DNA of 35,543 bases, from positions 1-35,543 of the forward strand of contig NZ_PIPQ01000012.1 of the NCBI RefSeq assembly GCF_003987015.1, read 5' to 3'. Position 1 is the first letter of the stretch. The number at the start of each line of letters is the position of its first letter. Both the position numbers and the translations under genes were made by a program. Origin of the DNA: Aliidiomarina taiwanensis (GTDB lineage Bacteria; Pseudomonadota; Gammaproteobacteria; Enterobacterales; Alteromonadaceae). Shown piece by piece: positions 8,389 to 16,308 of the stretch. The notes below the pieces were generated by a model that worked only from the letters and a program-made list of their open reading frames with translations, had not been told where the DNA came from and searched no databases.

Positions 8389-8988
8389 TTAACCGAAAAT
8401 ACGGAAGCGTTCCGCGTTGTCCATAAAGTCTTTTTCGCCAATCTCGCCTTGGTGCGAACCAAATGGCATTTGCGCGCGTAGTTTCCAGTTGGCTGGAATA
8501 TCCCACTTCGCTGCCACTTTTTCGTCTGGTAGGGGATTGTAATGCTGCAAACTAGCACCAATGTTAACGGTAGCGAGCGCAGTCCATACTGCAAACTGGG
8601 CAATCCCCGTTGAATGCTCAGACCAAATCGGGAAGTTGTCGGCGTACAATGCGTAGTTTTCTTGCAGGTTTTTTACAACATCTTGGTCTTCGTAGAATAA
8701 AATAGTTCCAGCGCCTGCGGCAAAACTGTTAATCTTCTCTTCCGTAGGGCCAAATTTGTCGGCTGGCACAATGGCTTTTAACTCGTCTTTTACGATGTCC
8801 CAAAACTCTTGGTGCTGGTCATTGTGTAAAATAACAATACGCGAGCTTTGCGAGTTAAAGGCAGAAGGTGCCTGACGCACAGCTTCTTGAATCAGCTCAT
8901 TCACGTCATCTTTAGGTAAAGGCAAGTCGCTGCCTAAAGCATATTGGCTACGGCGTGTTTTCATCGCATCTATAAAAGGGTTGCTCAT
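8389..8988 (-). CDS. Nitroreductase-family FMN oxidoreductase
   Basis: A 199-residue flavin enzyme of the nitroreductase superfamily, closest in feel to the YdgI/HBN1 (fatty-acid-repression-mutant-like) branch. The N-terminal FMN-phosphate motif is MKTRRSQYALG. The dimer and flavin strands QAPSAFNSQSSRIVIL, the loop WSEHSTGIAQFAVWTAL and the glycine-rich C-terminal part (MPFGSHQGEIGEKDF) are all present. Such enzymes reduce nitro groups or quinones with NAD(P)H in the cytoplasm. AGGAG lies 9 bases before the ATG. It is transcribed away from the CynX/NimT-type exporter, with which it shares a 205-bp promoter region containing two dyads. Confidence 0.9.
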   Translation of the reverse strand: MSNPFIDAMKTRRSQYALGSDLPLPKDDVNELIQEAVRQAPSAFNSQSSRIVILHNDQHQEFWDIVKDELKAIVPADKFGPTEEKINSFAAGAGTILFYEDQDVVKNLQENYALYADNFPIWSEHSTGIAQFAVWTALATVNIGASLQHYNPLPDEKVAAKWDIPANWKLRAQMPFGSHQGEIGEKDFMDNAERFRIFG

Positions 8989-9117
8989 CGAGTTAACTCC
9001 TATGTTGCCTACTGTTAGGCTGTCATAAAATATGGTTCATTGCTCCTGGGCTTGTATTCACATGTGAGCAGAAGATGACGCATTGTAGACAGATGCAACA
9101 CGCGTGAGAACCCCGCA

Positions 9118-9140
9118 TTTGGAATAGCTGCCTTTCCAAA
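9118..9140. promoter_or_regulatory. Inverted repeat, possible operator
   Basis: TTTGGAA (9118-9124) and TTCCAAA (9134-9140) form a perfect 7-bp dyad separated by 9 bases in the divergent promoter region between the nitroreductase and MFS genes. The geometry suits a dimeric regulator. No regulator gene is adjacent. Confidence 0.35.
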
Positions 9141-9148
9141 GTAAAAAC

Positions 9149-9162
9149 CTTCAACTTTGAAG
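9149..9162. promoter_or_regulatory. Inverted repeat, possible operator
   Basis: CTTCAA-CT-TTGAAG is a perfect 14-base dyad 31 bases upstream of the MFS start codon and 8 bases from the preceding dyad. Its role as a repressor site is inference from position and symmetry. Confidence 0.35.
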
Positions 9163-9193
9163 CAGGCCTCTGTGGTATTAGGACACTAGTTAT

Positions 9194-10390
9194 ATGAACA
9201 AGTCACGCGCACTACTCATACTCGGCATTGTTTTTATTGCAACCAACTTGCGTGGGCCCATTTCAGCGTTAGGCCCTGTGTTGGAAGCCATTATTGAGCA
9301 GTTTTCGCTGAGTCCAACGCAAGCGGGTATGTTAACAACCTTGCCTTTATTAGCGTTTGCTATGGGTTCGCCATTGGCGGCGGCGCTCGCCAAGCGTATT
9401 GGTGTTGAGCTTTCGTTGTTTCTTGCCCTGCTATTCATCGCCGTGGGCCTTGCGTCGCGTCTTATCGACTCCGTCGCTATCTTATTTATCGGTACCGCTG
9501 TTATAGGTGTTGGTATTGCGCTTGGTAATGTGTTGTTACCCAGTGTCATTAAACGCGACTTCCCCAGCCAGTTGGCGGTCATGACAGCCACCTATGTGCT
9601 GGTTATGGGTATTGTGTCGGGTGGGTATTCAGCGCTAATTCTGCCTATTAGCCAATACCAAAATATGGGCTGGCAAATGGCGTTGGCAGGGTTTGCAGTA
9701 GTCACCTTGATCAGTATTGTGCTGTGGTTACCCCAGTTACGAAAGCACACGCCACCCCCGCCAGACTTGCCCGACTCGGTGGGCGACAGCAAGGTATGGC
9801 ATTCCCGTTTGGCCTGGCAAATTACCACCCTGTTAGGTTTTAACTCGTTTTTCACCTACATAATGTACGCCTGGATGCCCAGTATTTTAATTGAGCTTGG
9901 CGTACAGCCAGAAGAAGCGGGTGTGTTGCATGGTGTGTTTCAAGTGGCTGCCGCTGTAGCGGCTATTGCGCTTATCCCTATTTTGGCGCGTCTAAAAGAC
10001 CAACGCATGATCTCTTTTAGCTTAGCGGGCTTAACGGCGTTAAGCTCCATAGGGCTTTTGTTTATTCCGCAATTCGCTATTTTTTGGTCCGTCGCGCTGG
10101 GCTTTTTCTCTGGCTGTGTGTTTATTTTAGGGCTTTCTTTTATTAGCTTACGCACCGACACCACCAGCCAAACTACCTCGCTTTCGGGTATGGCCCAATG
10201 TTTAGGCTACCTGTGGGCTGCCGCAGGCCCCATGATAGCCGGCGCACTACACAGCGCCTTCGACAGTTGGGTGCCTGTACTCTGGTTGTGTGTGGCAGCC
10301 AGTGTGACCTGTGCCATTGCGGGGCTTTTTTGTGGTCGCAACATGACCATAAACGAACATGCCGCACGCACAGCAGCAAGCAAAAGTTAA
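9194..10390 (+). CDS. CynX/NimT-family MFS transporter
   Basis: A 398-residue inner-membrane transporter with twelve predicted helices. It resembles the CynX/NimT (cyanate/2-nitroimidazole) branch of the major facilitator superfamily: the N-terminus has NLRGPISALGPVL and LSPTQAGMLTTLPLLAFA, and loop 2-3 has the A-KRIG variant of motif A. NimT-type proteins export nitroimidazoles and CynX accompanies cyanase. No cyanase is present here, while a nitroreductase lies divergently next door, which fits handling of nitro compounds, but this is inference. The ATG at 9194 has only a poor ribosome site (AGGAC about 11 bases upstream). The substrate is unproven. Confidence 0.88.
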   Translation: MNKSRALLILGIVFIATNLRGPISALGPVLEAIIEQFSLSPTQAGMLTTLPLLAFAMGSPLAAALAKRIGVELSLFLALLFIAVGLASRLIDSVAILFIGTAVIGVGIALGNVLLPSVIKRDFPSQLAVMTATYVLVMGIVSGGYSALILPISQYQNMGWQMALAGFAVVTLISIVLWLPQLRKHTPPPPDLPDSVGDSKVWHSRLAWQITTLLGFNSFFTYIMYAWMPSILIELGVQPEEAGVLHGVFQVAAAVAAIALIPILARLKDQRMISFSLAGLTALSSIGLLFIPQFAIFWSVALGFFSGCVFILGLSFISLRTDTTSQTTSLSGMAQCLGYLWAAAGPMIAGALHSAFDSWVPVLWLCVAASVTCAIAGLFCGRNMTINEHAARTAASKS

Positions 10391-10461
10391 TACACAACAA
10401 CATTCGTAAATTGCCGTACATGCGCTAAGTTTAAAGTAAACATAAAACGAAAAGGCGAGCC

Positions 10462-11754
10462 ATGAAAAAAATTGTCGTTGTCGGTGGCGGGGCAGGCGGG
10501 CTGGAGTTAGTTACACGGCTTGGGCGCAAACTGGGCAAAAAGGGAAAAGCACAGGTTACTTTAGTCGACAAAAATAGAACCCACTTATGGAAACCACTAC
10601 TGCATGAAGTGGCCGCAGGCGCAATGGACCCAGGGGTCGAAGGCCTAAGTTACCGTTCCCATGCGCATAATCATGGCTTTCAATTTCAGCTAGGCACGTT
10701 AACGCAGCTTAATCGAGAGCATAAAACAATTGAACTTGCGCCCATTTACGACGAAAAAGGCAAATTGCTACTCAGCGAGCGCACCCTAAGTTACGACATT
10801 CTGGTGCTGGCCATAGGCTCGGTCTCGAATGACTTTCAAACCAAAGGGGTCCGCGACCACTGCATATATTTAGACAGTCCTCAGCAAGCAGAATACTTCC
10901 ATGAAGAGCTGATGGATGTTTTTCTTCGTTACACCAACGACACCCACCAAAGCGACAAGGTAAACATTGCCATTGTTGGCGCTGGCGCCACGGGGGTCGA
11001 ACTTTCCGCAGAGCTGTACAATGCCGTTGACTACCTAAAAAGCTATGGGTTTAAAAGTTTAGGCGCAGACAATTTACGCTTAACCCTAATAGAAGCGGGG
11101 CCTCGTTTATTGCCTGCCTTACCCGAGCGCATTGCCCGTATGGCACAAACAGAGCTAGAGCAGCTTGGCGTTGACGTGCGAACAAATACCCGCGTGGTGC
11201 AGGCAACCGAAGCAGGGTTGGTGACAGAAGCAGGTGAAACTGTGCCTGCCGACCTGCAAGTATGGGCTGCGGGCATAAAAGCACCCGACTTTTTAAAAGG
11301 GATAGGCGGGCTTGAAAATAATCGTCTGAACCAACTAGCAGTGCGCGGCACGCTGCAAACAACGCGCAGCGACGACATTTACGTGATTGGCGACTGCGCT
11401 TTTTGCCTGCAAGCCAATGGCAAGCCAGTTCCGCCGCGGGCGCAGTCGGCCCACCAAATGGCTTCCCGAGCATATAGCAATATTCAAGCGCAGTTGCGAA
11501 ATAAACCCTTAAAACCCTATGTGTATAAAGACCATGGCTCCCTCGTAAGTTTAAGTAAATACAGTACAGTGGGGTCGCTTATGGGGAATTTAACGCGTGG
11601 TTCAATGACCGTAGAAGGGCGGTTAGCTCGAGTTATTTATGTGTCTTTGTACCGCATGCACCAAATAGCCCTGCATGGTTACGTGCGCACCGGACTCATG
11701 ATGCTGGTTGGGCGCATGAACCGGTTCTTGCGGCCGAAATTGAAGCTGCATTAA
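10462..11754 (+). CDS. ndh: Type II NADH:quinone oxidoreductase (NDH-2)
   Basis: A single-subunit, non-proton-pumping NADH dehydrogenase that passes electrons to ubiquinone at the inner-membrane surface. It has 430 residues (E. coli Ndh is 434). The FAD Rossmann motif GGGAGG is at residues 8-13 and the NAD motif GAGATG at 173-178. The quinone-site-adjacent stretches [16 protein letters not shown] and the FAD-closing YVIGDCAF are both present. The amphipathic C-terminal part ([18 protein letters not shown]) suits monotopic membrane binding. AAGGCGAG lies just before the ATG. It is monocistronic: upstream the MFS gene ends 71 bp away and downstream lies only the broken efflux locus. Confidence 0.93.
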   Translation: MKKIVVVGGGAGGLELVTRLGRKLGKKGKAQVTLVDKNRTHLWKPLLHEVAAGAMDPGVEGLSYRSHAHNHGFQFQLGTLTQLNREHKTIELAPIYDEKGKLLLSERTLSYDILVLAIGSVSNDFQTKGVRDHCIYLDSPQQAEYFHEELMDVFLRYTNDTHQSDKVNIAIVGAGATGVELSAELYNAVDYLKSYGFKSLGADNLRLTLIEAGPRLLPALPERIARMAQTELEQLGVDVRTNTRVVQATEAGLVTEAGETVPADLQVWAAGIKAPDFLKGIGGLENNRLNQLAVRGTLQTTRSDDIYVIGDCAFCLQANGKPVPPRAQSAHQMASRAYSNIQAQLRNKPLKPYVYKDHGSLVSLSKYSTVGSLMGNLTRGSMTVEGRLARVIYVSLYRMHQIALHGYVRTGLMMLVGRMNRFLRPKLKLH

Positions 11755-11784
11755 CCTGTCTTCGAATGCATGCTAAGGTGAAGG

Positions 11785-12102
11785 CAACCCTTGTTTAGTA
11801 TCGATGCCCGGCCCTTCGAATTAGCCGTTCGCCAAGCAGAAGCGGACCTAGATGCACAGCAAGCAAACCTAGAGAGTGCTCGCGCGCAGTTGGGCCCACA
11901 AGGGGTCGACAACCCATCTATTTGGGCGGCTCAAGCGCAGCTTGAAAGTGCGCAATACGACTTGGCTTCCACAGTGGTAAAAGCGCCGCACTTTGGGGTA
12001 GTGACTAATATGAACTTAGCGCAAGGGCAATTTATAGGGGCGGGAAACCCTGCACTAACCTTTATTGATGCAGACGCCGCTTGGATTACCGTTGATTTTC
12101 GT
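11785..12102 (+). pseudogene. HlyD/EmrA-type membrane-fusion protein, remnant truncated at both ends
   Basis: The open frame encodes only the middle of a periplasmic adaptor: PLFSIDARPFELAVRQAEAD (lipoyl half and start of the hairpin), a short coiled-coil stretch, then DLASTVVKAPHFGVVTNMNL and ADAAWITVDFR (second lipoyl half and beta-barrel start). The usual N-terminal membrane anchor and about 60-100 residues before SIDARPF are missing. A stop lies just upstream (11779-11781), and the frame degenerates after VDFR. The fragment begins only about 30 bp past ndh. Intact relatives work with an inner-membrane partner and TolC to export organic compounds. A functional product is very unlikely. Confidence 0.8.
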
Positions 12103-12131
12103 GGACTAGTTACCTGTATTAAGGCGCTATT

Positions 12132-12415
12132 ATGTACGTAACACCAAGGCCTACAGCAAAGAATGACCCACATTATGCCCTGCGGCTTGGCTTAATAGGA
12201 GCGCTTGCCTATTTGGCCGTTGCGTTGCTCAACCCCGCTTTGCCTCCCATTATAACTGCACTCCCTATTGGCCTGATTGGGGCCCATGCCCTTGGTGTAT
12301 GTGGTCGCCATGTGGTTCACCAATTGGTGCTTTCACCGCCGCTGGCGCCGTGGCCATACTCGACGCACGCACCAACTGGCGCAGCGAGTCAGCCGAGCCT
12401 GAAAAAAGCCACTAA
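12132..12415 (+). pseudogene. DUF2955/FUSC-like efflux membrane protein, broken remnant
   Basis: The first 50 codons look genuine (MYVTPRPTAKNDPHYALRLG, then a helix ending PPIITALPIGLIG), the N-terminus of the inner-membrane protein that pairs with YibH/HlyD-like adaptors. After about 12285 the original frame loses sense. A second frame gives a membrane-like LVYVVAMWFTNW, and a third gives IGAFTAAGAVAILDARTNW followed by a charged tail and a stop at 12413-12415. Fragments of one gene spread over three frames within 280 bp, where a full gene needs about 1 kb, indicate internal deletions and frameshifts. The family name is from memory of the N-terminus and is less sure than the broken state. 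Confidence 0.65.
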
Positions 12416-14154
12416 GACCATTCGGCGAGTTGTTGCAGTTCACGAATCCGATTGCGCTGCAGGGCGAAGGCTTCAAACACTTCCTCGAAGTCTTGGCTTT
12501 GCTTGCTGACATGGGGTAGGGCAAGCCGCGCTTGAGTAAAAAATTCAGTGCGGCTTTGTCCCCACGCCTTTTGCCACCATTGCAAAATACATTCGCGGCT
12601 GCTGTTCAGTTTGTTCGCACTGGGTAAGCGGTCCGACTTTCTTGCATTCACAGCAGAGGTTGCAGGCACCAAGTTCCACAAGTCATTGTTTGGCCAGCGA
12701 GCATAAGGAAAGGCATGGTCCACCGCATATTCATTAGGTTTTTGAATACGTTTCTGGGACCAAACACAATGCACTTGATCGCTTAGAAGTAAGGCGTCGA
12801 CACGTTGCCGCACATGACTGGTGTTGCGTTCAGGGTCATCCCAACGTAACGCATTAAAATAATGTTGGCGTGAAAATTCTTTTTCTTTATTGCGTCCGTA
12901 TCCTTCCATTAAATTTACCCACTCGTTCAATAAAGTGGGTTCTATCCACACACTAAATTGCGCCATGGCGTCCCAAACGGGTTTCGGCAAATAAAATGAC
13001 CCTAGACTCGCTAAGTAGTGATCGTCCAAGTGTAGCGAGGTTATAACAGACGCCGTTCTTTTTATGTCGATGGAAAAAACAGCTTCATCTGTACCCGGCA
13101 GTGTGGTGTATGTCACCGGCATTCTTTTCATTAACTGACAAATATCTTTCAGCGTTTGGTGTAGCACGGTTGCCGTGTGCAGGTTTGAGCTGCTAGCTAA
13201 TGCGCCGTTGATATCCGCACCTAAATAAATGTCGTTACTGGCCAGAGGCTTCAATGCTTGCCAGCCGTTAGGCTTAACAAAGCCTAACCCGGTATTGCTG
13301 TTGCTGCTTTGTTGCATACCGTAAGTGTCAATAAGAGGGCGGTACAGCTTTAACCAATAAAAGGCGACAAGCCCTAAAGGCAGCTCCACCATATCGTCTG
13401 TTTGGTCTAGTACGGCTCCAGGGTGGCCTTCGGCAATACGCAAAAGCGAGCGCAGTAATGCAATTTTGTAGGTAGATGTTTTGGTGTCGTTGACTGCGAT
13501 ATGCCGAATAAGAGGGAAGGCACCTGTGCCGTCGTCGGGCAAGGTGAGAACAACTGTTTCCCAATAAACATCGTTGCGGCCTAGTTTGTCTTGCTGCTTT
13601 TGCTGTGAAACGTCTAAATACGACAGACCAAACTTGCTGGCCAAGCGAGCCTGCTCTGACGTAGACACTTGGTACATGGTACGCGTTTCATGCACCTCAT
13701 GGTCTGGCTGGTTGGGGCCATGGCGCAGAGAAATAACCAGCTTGCCATTGGGTTTTAATAAGGAACTTAACTTGCGAAACGCGCGCTCGCGTGTGCTGGG
13801 CGGAATATGCATCCAAACGGCGCTTAATAGAATAAGGTCGAACTTGATTTGCAGTGCAAAAACCGCTTTGAGTTCAGGCAGGCTGTCGTTCACCCAATGA
13901 ATATTGGCGTTTTTATGTTGCTGCTGGGCTAGGTTACGCATGCCGTCGGCTGGCTCTACCGCAACCACATGCAAGCCTTCACTGGCTAAATAGGCGCTGT
14001 CACGGCCAGAACCAGCCCCCACGTCGAGTGCCCAACCGCTCTCGGGGAGGTGTTGCATCCAGTCGCCATGTACGTCGGTAAAGCTCAGGCTTTCGTATTG
14101 TTCGCTGAGCGTTGCCGCGCGCTTGGAGTAGTAAGAGATTGTATTACTGCTCAC
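12412..14154 (-). CDS. SAM-dependent methyltransferase / HNH endonuclease fusion protein
   Basis: A 580-residue protein of unknown role. Residues about 30-200 are a class I SAM methyltransferase: motif I LDVGAGSGRD (43-52), the acidic strand end HVVAVEPAD, and LILLSAVWMHIPP where motif IV is expected. This is not the (D/N/S)PP(Y/F) of DNA adenine or cytosine-N4 enzymes; the domain resembles small-molecule or RNA/protein methyltransferases. The middle (about 215-300, with TSTYKIALLRSLLRIAEG and LPLGLVAFYWLKLYRPLI) is helical and occurs, as I recall, in some HNH proteins. The C-terminal part is an HNH nuclease: CVWSQKRI, D479-H480, N494, N503, K506 and D508 (DLWNLVP...NARKSDRLP). The GTG at 14154 is chosen because AAGGACG precedes it by 7 bases; a TTG at 14184 would add ten residues. 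It is monocistronic, converging on the efflux scar. Confidence 0.85.
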   Translation of the reverse strand: MSSNTISYYSKRAATLSEQYESLSFTDVHGDWMQHLPESGWALDVGAGSGRDSAYLASEGLHVVAVEPADGMRNLAQQQHKNANIHWVNDSLPELKAVFALQIKFDLILLSAVWMHIPPSTRERAFRKLSSLLKPNGKLVISLRHGPNQPDHEVHETRTMYQVSTSEQARLASKFGLSYLDVSQQKQQDKLGRNDVYWETVVLTLPDDGTGAFPLIRHIAVNDTKTSTYKIALLRSLLRIAEGHPGAVLDQTDDMVELPLGLVAFYWLKLYRPLIDTYGMQQSSNSNTGLGFVKPNGWQALKPLASNDIYLGADINGALASSSNLHTATVLHQTLKDICQLMKRMPVTYTTLPGTDEAVFSIDIKRTASVITSLHLDDHYLASLGSFYLPKPVWDAMAQFSVWIEPTLLNEWVNLMEGYGRNKEKEFSRQHYFNALRWDDPERNTSHVRQRVDALLLSDQVHCVWSQKRIQKPNEYAVDHAFPYARWPNNDLWNLVPATSAVNARKSDRLPSANKLNSSRECILQWWQKAWGQSRTEFFTQARLALPHVSKQSQDFEEVFEAFALQRNRIRELQQLAEWS

Positions 14155-14229
14155 TTTATTCGTCCTTGCAGAAATATCTAACAACCACGCTACCTGAAAT
14201 GAACCAGAACGGCTAGTTAGTACACACCT

Positions 14230-14904
14230 CTAAGTATAAATAGCCTTGTACCATAGCTCGCTTAAAAACTCGGCGAGCTCGGCTTCGGAGGCGTATTGGT
14301 CTTTGGCTATTTCGTCAAGGGGCGAGTCGACTTCACTAAGCAAGCGGCGGGTGAATTCGTCGGTCATAGAGCTAAGGGCAAACACCAGCATTTGGGCTTG
14401 GGCTTCACTGATATTGGCGCGCTTGGCAATGTTTCTCGCCACTTTCTTTATGTAGTTCGAGTTTAAGTCGTCGTAGAATTTGGCGAACTCGGGAATAACA
14501 AAACTTACCTGTAATATGCACCGCATAAGCCCGGCGTTCAGCCTGGCTATTTTCAACCAAGCCAAGTTACTGTTGTACAGTGCGGTTTTATTGTCGTTGC
14601 CTTGAGGGGTGCTGGTTAAGAGGGCGTCGAAAATTTGTACGGACAGGTCTTCTAAGGTGACTTTGGTTATGTCTACCTTGTTTTTGAAGTAAATATAAAA
14701 GGCGGCATTGGACACTTCGGCCACTTCACATATGTCGGACACGCGCAGTTCTTGGTAACCAATTTGGTTCAGCAAGTGGGCGCAGGCCCAAATAAGCGAC
14801 TGTCGGGTGCGCTCGCCTTTTTTAGCGGCGGGTGACTCGGTTTGTTGGTTGAAAACCACCTGTGGGTAATCCGTAACCAGTAAAGGATGTGTTTTCTGTG
14901 CCAT
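14230..14904 (-). CDS. TetR/AcrR-family transcriptional regulator
   Basis: A 224-residue repressor-type protein. The N-terminal DNA-binding domain (about residues 30-80) shows the TetR helix-turn-helix, LRVSDICEVAEVSNAAFYIY followed by FKNK. The remainder is an all-helical ligand-binding and dimerisation domain. A 29-residue extension with no domain precedes the DNA-binding part; it may be partly untranslated, although no better ribosome site was seen inside it. It follows the GPH symporter on the same strand after 56 bp, so it could either control or be co-transcribed with the uptake locus. The ligand is unknown. Confidence 0.9.
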   Translation of the reverse strand: MAQKTHPLLVTDYPQVVFNQQTESPAAKKGERTRQSLIWACAHLLNQIGYQELRVSDICEVAEVSNAAFYIYFKNKVDITKVTLEDLSVQIFDALLTSTPQGNDNKTALYNSNLAWLKIARLNAGLMRCILQVSFVIPEFAKFYDDLNSNYIKKVARNIAKRANISEAQAQMLVFALSSMTDEFTRRLLSEVDSPLDEIAKDQYASEAELAEFLSELWYKAIYT

Positions 14905-14960
14905 TTACAAAAAGCTCGTATTGTTTATGTTTAGTGTCATGATACTACGGTATACGCCTT

Positions 14961-16298
14961 TTAAAATCGACCCGAATGGCTTGGGCCTTTATGGTATAAG
15001 CGGTGGAATGCGTACAGGGCGAATAATGAAAGAAACATAAGCGCACTTGGCAATAAGGTGGCGGTGAGCAGTATGGTGCGAATGGCGGTTTCGCTTTGTG
15101 CCTCGCTGCCGGCTATAAAGCCACCGTACTGTAGGGCTAAGCCAACTAAAAACGGCGCAACGGCAAGGCCTAACTGTTCTGACGCTGTCCAAATACCGGT
15201 AAACATACCTTCCGAACCAAACCCATGTTGTTCGCCATGTTGGTGAATGGTGTCGGTCAGCAGGGCGTAGGGGATCATTTGAATGGCGGCAAAACCCAGG
15301 CCAAAGCCCACTCCTAAGCCAATAAAGTGCCAATAGGCAATGTTCAGCCCGTACGTCAGCATGGCAATGGCTACCAGCATATAACCTACGGCCCCAAGCG
15401 CAAAAGCTGTTACGCGCGATGTCAGCATCGACAGTTTTTGCCACAAGGGCATGGCCACCATGGCGGTCACAAAGGTGGCTGTTAGGAAGCTGCCGGCTGC
15501 GGCGGGCGCAAGCCCATTGGAAAATACCGCCAAGTAAGTGGCAGAAGCAAGCAAAATGCCCACAGCGGTAATTTGCAGCACATGGGTGATAACCAAGTAG
15601 CTAAAGAGCGGTGTCATAACCCGAAGCATTTGCTGCAAAAAAGAAAGGTCGGTGGGCTTTTGTTCAGGCTCAAGCAGCCTGTGAGATTTAATAGAAAGCA
15701 TGCTTACCAATAGGAAGGAAAAGCAAATAATCCCTAGCACCAAAGCCGTTAACTGGTAGGCGGTTGCGTCCTGGCCAAAGTAAGTAATAAGAAAGGGTGG
15801 CAAACCTGAGCCTAAAATAATGCCAAACATAACGCCCGAAGTACGGTACGACATAATTTTTAAGCGTTCGTCGGGGCAATTTGAAAGTTCGGAAGGAATC
15901 GTAATATAAGGCACGGCGAACAGGGTGTAGGCGGTGGCAGAAAACAAATAGGCCACGAGCACAAACCAAAAGGCAACCAAGGGCGTTGCAGTTTCCGGCA
16001 CACTAAACATAAGCACCAGCCCAAGGGGCATCAGCAGGGCGCCGGTCAGCATAAAGGGCAGGCGACGCCCATACTTTGAGCGCGTGGTGTCGCTCCAACG
16101 GCCAATAATCGGGTCGGTAACCATGTCCCATAGCTTAGGAATAAGCAGTGCAAAGCCGGCTAACCCCGCATGCACGCCCTTAAGTTGGGTTAAGTAAAAC
16201 AGCAAAAGCACCGTGGGTGTGGTGGCAAATAAGCCAGTACCCACCGAGCCGAAGGAAAAGCCGATCATACGTAAGTGAGATAACTGCTGACGTTGCAC
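14961..16298 (-). CDS. GPH-family (MelB-like) MFS symporter
   Basis: A 445-residue inner-membrane cation-coupled symporter with about twelve helices. The glycoside-pentoside-hexuronide signature is clear: KLWDMVTDPIIGRWSD followed by TRSKYGRRLPFML. GPH members import sugars and glycosides, but in catabolic loci next to CoA ligases they are also found for other organic acids. The start is the GTG at 16298 with AGGGA 7 bases upstream, ten bases after the ligase stop. A GTG at 16346 would overlap the ligase gene by 38 bases and has no ribosome site. It is the last gene of the apparent receptor-hydratase-ligase-symporter operon. Confidence 0.88.
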   Translation of the reverse strand: MQRQQLSHLRMIGFSFGSVGTGLFATTPTVLLLFYLTQLKGVHAGLAGFALLIPKLWDMVTDPIIGRWSDTTRSKYGRRLPFMLTGALLMPLGLVLMFSVPETATPLVAFWFVLVAYLFSATAYTLFAVPYITIPSELSNCPDERLKIMSYRTSGVMFGIILGSGLPPFLITYFGQDATAYQLTALVLGIICFSFLLVSMLSIKSHRLLEPEQKPTDLSFLQQMLRVMTPLFSYLVITHVLQITAVGILLASATYLAVFSNGLAPAAAGSFLTATFVTAMVAMPLWQKLSMLTSRVTAFALGAVGYMLVAIAMLTYGLNIAYWHFIGLGVGFGLGFAAIQMIPYALLTDTIHQHGEQHGFGSEGMFTGIWTASEQLGLAVAPFLVGLALQYGGFIAGSEAQSETAIRTILLTATLLPSALMFLSLFALYAFHRLYHKGPSHSGRF

Positions 16299-16308
16299 TT
16301 TGGTTTCC

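Noticed and set aside
12412-14154. Classical DNA restriction-modification methyltransferase
   Set aside because: Motif IV of DNA adenine/cytosine-N4 enzymes is absent and there is no Pro-Cys motif of cytosine-C5 enzymes.
14905-14960. Imperfect GATAC-TAC-GGTAT symmetry upstream of the TetR gene
   Set aside because: The match is short and imperfect; not enough to call a TetR operator.
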